Source: Sanderia malayensis
Lineage: Eukaryota > Cnidaria > Scyphozoa > Semaeostomeae > Pelagiidae
Direction: 5' to 3'
Assembly: GCA_013076295.1 (NCBI GenBank)
Contig: RQOL01000658.1
Location: forward strand, 2,480,001 to 2,544,000
Length of the DNA stretch: 64,000 nt
Shown here: piece after piece, positions 12,444 through 22,842 of the stretch
Position numbering within the stretch: the stretch's first letter is position 1
Layout of the letters: every line of letters starts with the position of its first letter
Program-made: the position numbers and the translations under genes
The notes under the pieces: model-generated
Databases searched by the model: none
What the model was told of the DNA's origin: nothing
Seen by the model: the letters and a program-made list of their open reading frames with translations, nothing else

Positions 12444-12449
12444 TTTATT
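12444..12449 (-). terminator. Candidate polyadenylation signal of DRC3
   Basis: TTTATT on the plus strand is AATAAA on the minus strand. It is positioned about 170 bases beyond the DRC3 stop codon and only about 20 bases from the CCDC137 stop. If both hexamers are used, the two 3' UTRs overlap for most of the spacer. Confidence 0.5.
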
Positions 12450-12593
12450 ATTTAGTGATTTTGTGTAATAGTTATATTCCTTGTACAACCCCTTTCAAAT
12501 CTATTTACATCAAGATCCTTAAATTACCGGTTTGGAGACTGACAGATGCAAATACAACATGTTGGGAACATTTAGAGCACTTAAAATACTACC

Positions 12594-12599
12594 AATAAA
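12594..12599 (+). terminator. Candidate polyadenylation signal of CCDC137
   Basis: AATAAA lies 171 bases after the CCDC137 stop and 17 bases before the DRC3 stop codon on the other strand. It is the only canonical hexamer I noticed in the short convergent spacer in this orientation. Confidence 0.6.
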
Positions 12600-12615
12600 A
12601 GCATAAAGAAATTTT

Positions 12616-15558
12616 TTAAACTGCTCCTGGTTCTAAATTGTCCAGTTCATCTTTGTAATGGTCTATAAGATTGTTGATTTCTGAAATGCGAGATCTGTTC
12701 CTCTGAACTTCATCACTGTGGATCTTTTCTATCAATGTCTGCATCGCACTATTCGCTTTCGTCACAATTTCGTCTTCCTGTAAATATGAAAGCTATACAG
12801 TCACTATCAGACATATATCAAGCTTATGAAAGGTATACAACTGCATTCAGAAGTATTAGATTGCCAACAACAAAGCATGACCACAGTAAAAGATACATGG
12901 ATGCAATTAGGGGTACACATGGAGCAGAGCTGAGTCAAATGATGAATGAAAGTAGGTGAATATAGAAGATTGCATACCTTGTTGTCAATCTTTAAAAGAT
13001 GACAGTCATGTGATGTCGTTACTGAATTCATCAACGTGTCTTTATCCACAAATATCTAAGAAGAACATCCGTACACTAATTGACAAAGGAAACTGATGAT
13101 TACATGGAATAAAGTAAATGGAATTCAAGTCTAAGAATATTGAGGATCAGTAACATTGATTACATTTCTGAGCTCATCTGGAAGTTCCTCTTCCAATTCG
13201 TTTTTCATGAATTTCTCAAGCGTGATAACTGCGATGTCAGACAGTTTCTCGTGATGAGCATTCTCCAGTTCCCTGCACTGTGTCATTCTGATGAAATGTT
13301 AAGGCCAACAAATGTTTAAACACACCCTGAAACTGAGTATGCAAGACAATAAAGTACTTGATGTAACCCTCGCTTAACGACACTTTCTCACAAGCGTGTT
13401 AGTCATGCAATGAAAAGGATACAACCCTTGCACTTGCTCTACAAATGACGTCACCATATCAGCGAAGTTTCTTTCGAAATCTTTTATCGAATCCTGACAA
13501 TAAGAGCTTGAAGCTTAAACAACAATTACTGCACATGCGTATAATGACTTACATGGTGTTAAAATCGATAAAAACAGAAATGGCTGTTACCTCAAGTTGA
13601 TCAACCAGCTGCATTTCGTACCCCATCAAGGCCGTCCAGAGTTTTGATATTTCCCCATTGACGTCATTCATCTTTTTCTCTATCATAGCAGTATCTGCGA
13701 TGTTATTCAGCTCTATGAACTCCTGAAAATAATACCAACACGAGGATTAACCAATGGCAACCAGAAATATAATATATGTCAATTACGTTGCTACGTAATT
13801 CAACGACGAGAGTCGTAAAAGTCTCTTTCGGGAATGTTGAAAAGTACGCACCTTTCTTTTGTAACTTTCAAACTTGTCGATGTAAATAACACATGAATTT
13901 TTGTTGTTAGCAATGGCATCTTTGATACAAGAGAAAAATGAGTTGATTTCAACCTGCCGCTTGTCATGTTCTTGCAAACCAAATGAAGCGAGCTCTTGGC
14001 AGACGTTTGAAAACTTGTTTTTAAAAGTAAGTGTCAGTCAAGGAAAACTTGTCAAGAAAGGCTATGTGAAATAGACTGACGTGACGGTGAAATAAAAATC
14101 AAAGTTGCGGAAAAGGATATACTGTGATGAGTTCGTCAATTCCAGGCAATTGCAAGAGTTTTGACGCTTCCGTATCTTCACTAAACATGGCATCAAATAA
14201 ATACGGACCATCAAGATCTTCAATGTATGCTTCCTAGAATACAATTCGAAAAAGTATGAAGTTTTATGTCGCTAACATTTAGCGGTAGCGTCTTCAAACA
14301 ATCGAGAGTGTTATACGAGAGATTATATTTACAACTCAATGTTACAACAATGATATTTAAAAGACGAGCTTGCAAAAAAAACGCACGAGCATTTATGCAA
14401 TTACTTAGAGAGCAAGCAACAATAAAAATCTCCAACCTTGTGTAGTTGTCTTTCTTGTTCTTTCTTTTCCAACTCCTCTTTTCTCTTTTGAGCAACAATT
14501 TCATCATGTGTTAGTTCTTCAATTGCTAAACTATATTGTTTGATGGCGGCTTCTCTAGACTGCTCATCAACAAGTCTATAATCCAAGTAGACAATACTTG
14601 GAAGATGAGAGATCACGTATGGCTTGTAGTTTGCATCTTGACAAAATGGATTTCCATCCAAGTTCAGCGAGTTCAAGTGCTTGAATCGTCGCAAATATGA
14701 AATCTGAAAGAAAAAACAAAACATTATCAAACCAGTGCTCGCAATTAGTAAGCACGCTACTTTGTCACATACAATAAAAAGACGTCTAAAAACTTACGCT
14801 CTCCAATTGATCGAGTCTGTTATTTCCAGCTGAAAATACATGCAGTTCAGTAAGAGAATCCATGTTCTCTAATTCTGATATACGATTGTTGTAAAGTGTC
14901 AGATCTCGTAACTTTGTCAGCTTGTCAAGTCCCTCGACATATTCAATGTTATTGAATGAAAGATCTGAAAAAGAAGACAGTTAATGCTCTGATCCTTCAC
15001 AAAGAATCACGGTGTTTTAGCATGAAATAACGACGAGGGAATTACCTAGCCACTCAAGGTGAACAAGCATGCTTAATCCTTCTATCTTCTCAATGATGTT
15101 ATTATCAAGTTGGAGTTTCACCAGGTTTTTAAACTGGCTGAGGTTATCGATCTTCAAAACATCTGAAAATAAAACACATTATCAAATATTAGCACAAGAA
15201 TTTATAAATTGGTAAACTGGTTGCATGCAATGAAAACACGAGGTGCTCCATGGAATGGACGAACCTTGACTTGTAAACACAAGGTCGGAAGGCTTGCAAT
15301 TTGGCTGCGCTTCAAGCATTACAAAGCTGAAAGAAGCTAGTTTTAAATGTGTATTGAATAATAGAATGAATGTGGCAAATAATAATTGCAAAACTCACTT
15401 TTAAAATCGAGTCTCAAATATAAAACGTCTGCAAAATCGATGCCTTCCTTCTTTGCAATTTTCCCAGCTTCTCCCTTCGGTCCTTGTTCTTCTACACATT
15501 GCAAAAGCATTTGTTCGTCAATTACTGACGGTTCTACTGTATCATAAAGACGGCTCAT
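12616..15558 (-). CDS. DRC3: Dynein regulatory complex subunit 3 (LRRC48)
   Basis: Eleven exons: 15399-15558, 15046-15162, 14798-14964, 14437-14703, 14123-14233, 13852-14013, 13591-13722, 13426-13493, 13164-13287, 12978-13055, 12616-12777. They yield 515 residues; human DRC3 is about 523. The N-terminus MSRLYDTVEPSVIDEQML is nearly identical to the human start. Residues ~55-200 form leucine-rich repeats (LVKLQLDNNIIEKIEGL, LRDLTLYNNRISEL, LNSLNLDGNP) with the cap SIVYLDYRLVD. The rest is coiled coil, including ALMGYEMQLVDQLE and IFVDKDTLMNSVTTSHD. DRC3 is part of the nexin-dynein regulatory complex of motile axonemes. An RFX-like site lies ~110 bp upstream. Phases close at every junction; only the acceptor of exon 6 was chosen partly by homology. 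Confidence 0.96.
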
Positions 15559-16036
15559 CTTGAATAATCAATTCTCGTGTGATTTATAAATATGTGATGA
15601 ACGTTTCTTTCAATTACACTGCTTTCAAAATTTTCCCAAAAATTGACTAGGCCCAAAATTTACTCCAGTATCTATGGCAACCCAATCTCGTTTCCATTTG
15701 CCAAGCGAAGGCTATATTCCTTTTGATCCAAAGGTCGGAGGTCGGAAACATTAACATGCAAAATTCAATTTCAAGTTATAATTTAATCTTGTCATTTGCA
15801 TTTTAATTACATAATACGATTAAAGATAGAAAGAAATTTTAACAACTGATATTGTCTTCCATTTTTTTTAAACTCAATTGCAACTTTTGATAAAGGAACC
15901 AGGCAGACAAAACACAAGAAAGATTATTTTGTGACGTAATAAAGTGTTGGTTCATACTAAATAGAAATAAACATAGCATTTCTATCCCTTTAACTGCTGT
16001 ATTGCAATAACAGAAAAATTCCCACGCCAATGAAAT
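15559..16036. other. Spacer between DRC3 and the small membrane-protein gene
   Basis: Holds the upstream region of DRC3, including the X-box-like motif, and the 3' UTR of the next minus-strand gene. No exon could be supported. Confidence 0.5.
15668..15681. promoter_or_regulatory. RFX X-box-like motif upstream of DRC3
   Basis: GTATCTATGGCAAC fits the RFX X-box consensus RYYNYYATRRNRAC with one mismatch in the left half, and keeps a strong GGCAAC right half-site. It lies about 110 bp upstream of the start codon of a ciliary gene, the usual distance for functional X-boxes. Confidence 0.55.
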
Positions 16037-17417
16037 TCATACTTGTTGTACTGATGAATGTTTTCTCTTTTCCCGGACAATAGGTCTTGCTGTGGCGTAG
16101 GTCCTTCTTCGAATTTTATCCAATGTTTTATTTTCATTCAATTGTTCATCTCTGGGAAATAAAATAATTTAATGAATTAATTAATAAGGAGGTCTTCTTG
16201 GCGATAGAAATTATCTTTCATAAGCGTCGCTAAATTGCCGTAATAAGAAAGTAATGAGGAAAAATTTCATTCCCCGCGAATCAAAATATAACAAAACTAA
16301 CTTCTACTTAGGGCCTGATTATATGGAGAAAAGTCATCCCGCTTTGCCGGGACGGGATAAATTTTCACCCAGCTCGTGGAAAGTTTTGATTGCGATTACA
16401 TGGAACAAAAAACATCCCGGCTAAACGGGACAAATCTGATTCGTACTATTGACATGGTACGAATTTGACCCCGGTTTGCCGGGACGTTTCGATTATATGG
16501 GGAAAAACGTCTCGGCCAGGCGGGATCCCGCTTGCTGAAAGGCGAGATCTCGCCTCTGAAAAGTATCCCGTCTGGCCGGGACAGGATGTTTTTCTCATGT
16601 AATCGCAAATCGCTTTTTATGAGGATTTGACCGTGACAGTAGGATCTCGGCAAAACGTTCCGTCCCGGCAAAGCGGGATGATTTTCTCCATATAATCAGG
16701 CCCTTAATGTTAACGAAATTATGAAACTTTGCTTATACTTTCAATTAGGTAATTTACAATTAAACGATATCTCTCTTATCTCAAACCATACAACAAATCT
16801 TTAAATTTGTTTATTGATAATACTTTCAAAAAGTATCTTCTCGCTAAATCCATCAATTATGTATCAGAAAATAAAGCATAACAATACATCAATGAGAAAT
16901 CTACCTGAAGCTTGAAGCGTGAAAGTCACGCTTCAAGCTTGTGTTGTTTGTTCAAAAGTTTATGTATTTGGCGAAAAGTAAAATTGTTGATTAAGTCTGG
17001 CTATTATTCATAATAAATTCTAAATTTTCATGATTTTGAGCCTCTCACTATCCTTATAAACTTAATTTTTGTAAAAAATGAATTCTAAAACGTCCTTCAA
17101 TTTAACGCAGAAAAAGTAAACAGATAAAGAGTAACTTTAAAAAATTGAACTTACTTTGAACTGTGGATGTAATCACGTATGGCCTGTTTCAATTGTATAA
17201 CCATACAGAAGAAAAGTGCCAGGAAAAAGCCCCCAATAAATAGACCAGCAACTGCTATCGAAACATGTTGGTTACGACCATTGATCAATTGCACTGTCGG
17301 TCTCCGGGATGCAGTATTATTCACGCCTTGATAATCCAAATAGTGTTTTGTTGAAATGTTCATTGCTACACGAGATGCATTGAGGAAAATCTCACGAGTT
17401 GGTTGTATGGTAGCCAT
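16037..17417 (-). CDS. Small single-pass membrane protein of unknown family
   Basis: Exons 17155-17417 and 16037-16151 join at a perfect GTAAGT donor and a CCCAG acceptor, giving 125 residues. Without splicing the frame ends one codon after the donor. The N-terminal half has several glycosylation sequons (NAS, NIS, NNTAS region), followed by a hydrophobic helix VAGLFIGGFFLALFFCMVI (~54-72) and a highly basic tail (KIRRRTYATARPIVREKRK). There is no cleavable signal peptide, so topology may be N-out/C-in. I do not recognise the family. It could be a cnidarian-restricted protein or a small integral membrane protein too diverged to name. Confidence 0.65.
16312..16703. mobile_element. Harbinger-like MITE with nested terminal motifs
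   Basis: The ends GGGCCTGATTATATGGAGAA and TTCTCCATATAATCAGGCCC are perfect inverted repeats, and the repeat continues through ATCCCGCTTTGCCGGGAC. The element is flanked on both sides by TTA, matching the 3-bp TWA target duplication of PIF/Harbinger elements. It has no coding capacity. The terminal motif (GATTAYATGG followed by A-rich bases) recurs inside near 16393 and 16491 and, inverted, near 16585. CCGG-centred half-palindromes repeat in between. It sits in the intron of the small membrane-protein gene. Confidence 0.8.
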
Positions 17418-17833
17418 AACGAGCGAAGATAGAATGCAACATCAAAACGTCAAATTAAATCACCTCTTAAGCCTTATTTAAAAACCCAACTATATCCAGT
17501 ACGTCAATTCATCTTCAAAACTCTTTGATACAACTTCTTAAGGAGTTACTAATCCTTAAAAGCGTTTGACAACTCAAGTAGAACTGCTATATAATAAATT
17601 CATACTTTACAACAACCTTATATCATCGTATCAAAACAAACTCAGCTGAATGTGAGAACAATATTGTTATGTCTTTATCAGCAAAAACAATAGGAAGTCA
17701 AATCCACAAATATTTCAAGCAAACTTTTTATATATTCACTGCGATATCCTGATCAAAACTTAGTATTGTAAGCAACAAAAGTTCTCTCCAGTTGGACTTT
17801 ATTGTTCACACGAAAGAATACCCAACGTATTAA

Positions 17834-17891
17834 CGGCGTAGGAATAGTCCTATGCCGATAGCGCGCTGTTTGCTATCACTGACAGCAAACA
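17834..17891. repeat. Two adjacent short hairpins
   Basis: CGGCGTAGGA pairs with TCCTATGCCG across ATAG (17834-17857), followed ten bases later by TGTTTGCT pairing with AGCAAACA (17867-17891). The spacing makes a double stem-loop. No protein or known RNA family was recognised. Confidence 0.45.
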
Positions 17892-18943
17892 TTAAATCCG
17901 CATAACTTGTTGAATAGCCACATCCAGAGCCCTGTGACTGTACGCGGTTGCATAATCAATAGAATAGCTTGCCATGTTCAATTTAAGAAATCCAACATTA
18001 ATCTGTTAATGAGACTAAACTGTCACGTGATAGCTGGTGCAAATAACAATACCTAGGATGCATCAGAATTAGGCTGCTATGTTGTTAATGTCAAAGCCAG
18101 TAATGAAGGTATAATGGAGTGTGTTAAATGACAGGTCTGTTCCCTCGCTTTTGTTTATTGTGGCCTCGGTGTCCAGGTTATTAATTTCGCAAGGTCTGCG
18201 CGACAAATAAATAAGTGGATGCTACTAATCTAGGATTAATCCTGATGAGAAAATCCTCTAAAAAGTACAAAATTATGCAGAAATCATGGCCTTATCCCAT
18301 TGAATACATCCCTCTTTAAAAACAATCTCTCTTGTTAACGCGTCACAATTAATGCTAATGGGAAATACATACCATAAAGAACTCGGCCTAATTGCCTAAT
18401 CTAATGCATCAAACATTGCGATCCATTTGACCTAAGCACGAACCATTTCATATCGAATGACGTTTGTTGTCAAAGTTAATTAATCGATTAATAAATGTTG
18501 ACTGGAGTAGATATGGGATTAGAAATCTATCTACAGATACATCTGCTTTTCTGGTCAGATGAGTCCAAGGAGGAAAACTTTAAACAAAAGAGGTTTCCAC
18601 TATTTCTCGCGTAATGAAAGACAGTAGTGGTTAAATGCCTGGCGTAAATAAAACATTTTTCTTCCTCCAAATGCAAGAATGTTGGTTTGTTTATCTAATC
18701 CAGGAATGCCCTTTATCCTGACAAACAATGCGTTACTTCTAATCTTAAACTCTTTTTTCATTCAACTCGATAATTCCTGTTAAATAATATAATACGCTTT
18801 TACGGGGCAGGTATTTTCCATAAGCATAAGACGCCATATTAGTTCAAGTGACCCAGTAGCGCACGGAGCAGCATAAACACATTGGCATTTAAAACGCATG
18901 CGCAACCGAAAACATCAGGCCAGGTGAGTTTAACATGTGCATT

Positions 18944-19053
18944 ACTAGACTCACTACACTGCGTCCCTGTGCCTTACTCATTTTGCTCGCTCGTCCCTTG
19001 TGTTGAGCGAGTTGCGAGAGCGAGGCACTGGGACGTAATGTGATGAGTCTAGT
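18944..19053. repeat. Imperfect 110-bp inverted repeat
   Basis: ACTAGACTCACTACACTGCG at the left pairs with the complement of the right end (ACTAGACTCATCACATTACG read on the minus strand). Pairing continues with mismatches through GTCCC and the GCTCGCTC segments toward the centre. No target duplication is clear. It could be a small foldback element. Confidence 0.65.
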
Positions 19054-19233
19054 GCATCGCATGGTTGTCAAAGAAGAATGTGACGTCATCAAACGAGAGG
19101 CAACCGAAGGAGACGGGAGACATGTGAGAAGAAACATTGAAAATGATTGAGACAAATCAGAATGAATTTCCGTGATATTCGAGAAGACTGAACTAAAAAG
19201 ATAAAATTATCATAGTGGACATACCGCGTTGTT

Positions 19234-22200
19234 TCAGTTAGTTTTGGTTATGTCTCTCCTTTCGTGTTGATAATTAAGTTTCTTCTTTGGAATCAACGCG
19301 GCCACGACAATCAAGACAACCAAGAAAACATGGCCAGCAAAATAGACACTCTTGAATATCTTCCAGATGACGTCAATTTTAAGCATCATGAAACCAACGC
19401 CGAGGTATTCCATCATTCTGTAGAGCAAGAACCAATTGATCCAATCGTAAACATAGCGCTGTCTTTCGTTCAAATACGGTGCAATAGCCCGCCTCATTCC
19501 GCCGTCGGCCAAAGCAAGTAAAGGCACTGACATGAATGTGACGTAATAACCAGGATGGACACCGTGCCAAAACGCACTGACAAACAGAACAATGGTCATC
19601 CTGAAAGAAAGTTGAAGCAGTTAATTATGCACTGCGAAATAAGCAACGAATGAGAAGTATTGTACCTGCAATGGTATGTGTAACAAGGATTAATTGGTGA
19701 GAGGAGAGAAATTGGTCAGACCTCATCGCTTTAATTGGAATGTTTTGGTGAACGTATTTGTAGAGCCACCATTGAACGGTCTTATTCCAAGCTTTCATTA
19801 TAGTTTTGACGCAATTGCAAAACTCCACGTCAAACATATCAATATTGTGAATGGTTTCAAAACTGAAAATAAAATAAAAGAACATGCATCAAACTCATGA
19901 GCCCACAAGAAGGTAAAATTATTCAAAGTTAAGATGAAGTCGATCATAGACTGTGACTTGCCTATGGGTGTCACCATCGTGTTTCATTTTTGTTAAAGCG
20001 TCATTTTCAGCCGTTGTTTTACTGTTATCAATTGCCTTTGTTGGACCTGCGCCGGATTTTGGCTCAGTCTCAAATGGATAAGCGCCAAGGGCCATTGTAA
20101 TACACATTGATTTAGCCAGCATCCATCCTAGATAGAACCTGATACGAAACCACGTAAAGCATGGAAACAGATGAAAAAGTCTGTAAAAAAGGCCACTTTT
20201 ATGTTCAAGGTATTCGTCGGTTGCAAGGTAGGAAAGTGGAAAGTAGTGGTGTAGCACAAGATATGGAACAGCAATCAATGGAAAATACTTCAAAGCTCTA
20301 ATTGCTGGTACGATTGTCGAAATGTTACTGGTGTCTTGCACAAGCATATCACAATATGTCCTATAGGTATAATACGGACCAGTCATCAGTCCGCAATAGC
20401 AGTAGCCATAGCTGTAAAAGTCGTATAATGATGGAAGATCTTTTGGGTTGAAGGTTTCGGATCCAGGATTTGATGCATGTTCATTATTATCGCCTTTCGA
20501 ATGTTTGTCGTGTATTTCGAATGCAAGGCCAACCATCTGAAAATAAAATAAAAATCTCATCTTGTAGATTTTGAGTCATGATAAACTATTTTGGAAATAC
20601 TTCAGAAGAAATTGCCAACAACAGTAAATGATATTATCAATCTGTTACTATCCCATCCCAATTACAGCAAACACCCACATAGCCAAGCCATATATGAGAC
20701 GGAAAATTTTAGAAAATGTGGCACCCAGTCCAAGAACTATAGATGCTCCTGACGCTCAGTCGTCATCCGACTGTAGATTTTGGCCTTAGGTAATGTTAAT
20801 GTCGCTAGATTCAGGGTTCGCGTTGCGCTCCAAGTATTTTTGCGACAGAGACCGGATAAATTTTGCTTTGTGCAAGAAATGGATACATAAAGTTATTCAC
20901 TACTTGCGAGCATTTGAAATTGTCAACTTTTGAACCCATTGTCCTAGAGGGCTGAAAGTTGTTTCAACGAGGTTAGAAGGCCTTAAATAGTATGTTTTGA
21001 TCAGTTGTGAGCCGAATTTCAATCAATTTCGATCTTTGATTTCTCGACTTTAGGCTTTCATGATGGGTACATAAAGTTATTCACTAGTCGCGAGCATATG
21101 AAATTTGTAATTTTTGAACCAAGTGTCCTAGAGGGTTAAAAATTGTTTCAACGTGATCAGAAGACCCTAAATAGTATGTTTTGATCATTTGTGAACCGAA
21201 TTTCAATGAATTTCGATTTTTGATTTCTCGACTTTAGGCTTTCATGATGGGTACATAAAGTTATTCACTAGTCGCGAGCATTTGAAATTTGTAACTTTTG
21301 AACCAAGTGTACTAGAAAGCTGAAAATTGTTTCAACGTGATCAGAAGGCCCTAAATAGTATGTTTTGATCATTTGTGAGCCGAATTTCAATGAATTTCGA
21401 TTTTTGATTTCTCGACTTTAGGCTTTCATGATGGATACATAAAGTTATTCATTACTCGCGAGCATTTGAAATTCGTAACTTTTGAACCAAGTGTCCTAGA
21501 GGGCTGAAAATTGTTTCAACGTGGTTAGAAGGCCTTAAATAGTATGTTTTGATCAGTTGTGAGCCGAATTTCAATGAATTTCGATTTTTGATTTTTCGAC
21601 TTTAGGCTTTCATGATGGATACATAAAGTTATTCACTACTCGCGAGCATTTGAAATTTGTAACTTTTGAACCAATTGTCCTAGAAAGGTGAAAATTGTTT
21701 CAACGTGATCAGAAGGCCCTAAATAGTATGTTTTGATCATTTGTGAACCGAATTTCAATGAATTTCGATTTTTGATTTCTCGACTTTAGGCTTTCATGAT
21801 GGATACATAAAGTTATTCATTACTCGCGAGCATTTGAAATTCGTAACTTTTGAACCAAGTGTCCTAGAGGGTTAAAATTGTTTCAACGTGATCAGAAGGA
21901 CCTAAATAGTATCTTTTGATCATTTGTGAATCGAATATCAATGAATTTAAATGTTATTACTACAAAAACTTACCCGTAGAGTAACAAGAAGTTGAATAGC
22001 ATTGCAATGAGAAGGAGGTTGCGGGAGCCCATACCATGTACAAGTACGAAAGAAGAATAAATATCCAAACACATATGCAAACGATACAATGTGACATTTC
22101 CTAAAACACAAAACAGCACAAGACATCTTTCATCACACGACAAATGCCACGCCTCCTTTTATTCACTTCCTCCCTCCTTCGCAATAATAAGCAAAGCATA

Positions 22201-22493
22201 ACGTCGCGATTGGATTGCAATATTGCATCAATGAAAATTATAAGATTTTGCTGAGTTAGCAAGAAGAGCAACTCGTACCTTGTTCCAACAACTCGGACTA
22301 GTAAATAATTGCCGAAAATCGTCAAAGCAGAATGCCATGCTCCTTCGAGTCCAGCTGTGAAGAGAACAATAGACAATCCAGCAGCAAATGCAAGGAACTG
22401 GCGACTGGTCGAGCTTCTCAGGTTTTTTACAACATGTCCAAGAGGAATGCTAGATAGCAGTAATATCAAATATATTATATCAATCCTTGACAT
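19234..22493 (-). CDS. MBOAT7: Lysophosphatidylinositol acyltransferase MBOAT7
   Basis: Five exons (22279-22493, 21974-22100, 19962-20536, 19722-19862, 19234-19600) encode 474 residues, against about 472 in human. This multi-pass ER enzyme transfers arachidonoyl-type acyl groups from acyl-CoA to lysophosphatidylinositol. Family signatures include the start MSRIDIIYLILLLSSIPLG, SYGYCYCGLMTGPYYTYRTY, ETIHNIDMFDVEFC, the active-site Asn in WNKTVQWWL (N332) and the catalytic His in AFWHGVHPGYY (H365). Intron 2 carries a 184-bp satellite. The third intron starts with GC rather than GT (AG|GCAAGT): only this donor restores the frame into the conserved FETIHNID segment. The C-terminus ends with a lysine-rich tail. 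Confidence 0.96.
20884..21949. repeat. 184-bp tandem satellite, about 5.8 copies
   Basis: The landmark ACATAAAGTTATTCA recurs at about 20884, 21069, 21253, 21437, 21621 and 21805, a period of 184-185 bp. Each unit also carries GAACCAAGTGTCCTAGAG and TTTCAACGTGATCAGAAG variants. The array fills most of MBOAT7 intron 2. Copies differ by scattered substitutions. A divergent relative is present at 28195-28545. Confidence 0.95.
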
Positions 22494-22842
22494 TTTTATT
22501 TGCTTGCAATTAGAACATATGCCACTCCGTCTCCATTTATTAGGCCCAAAAGGAAAAGAGAAGCATTGTGCCGCCGACGATTAAAAGTATGCACTAAAAG
22601 CACATCATTGCATCATGATGCATGCCCAATGCAGATGGCAAATGCAGATACAGCGTTAATTCAACATGCAGGAAGCAACAAAGCATCGCAAATATCGAGA
22701 CTGTTTAATGAACCAAAACAACGTTATCAATTTACAATTTACAAGTATCTATTAACAACAAAAGTTCAAAAGGTGATGCAAGTTTGTATATAGTATAATG
22801 GGGTGGAAATGGTCGCCTTTGGTTAAATGTCAAAGAAGTTCT
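22494..22842. other. Spacer between MBOAT7 and the LRR gene
   Basis: About 350 bp that must hold the MBOAT7 promoter and the 3' UTR of the LRR gene. An open frame on the plus strand crosses it but has no recognisable content and overlaps the MBOAT7 first exon antisense. Confidence 0.45.

Larger units (their letters stand above)
17418..19233. other. Intergenic region with hairpins and one long inverted repeat
   Basis: Between the small membrane-protein gene and the MBOAT7 stop codon. No exon chain was recognised. It contains two adjacent hairpins at 17834-17891 and a ~110-bp imperfect palindrome at 18944-19053. One open frame of 88 codons across the palindrome appears to be a by-product of that structure. 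Confidence 0.5.

Noticed and set aside
18889..19155. 88-codon minus-strand ORF
   Set aside because: It overlaps the imperfect palindrome and has low-complexity content with no homologue recognised.
19264..19521. Plus-strand ORF of 85 codons
   Set aside because: Antisense to the conserved last exon of MBOAT7.
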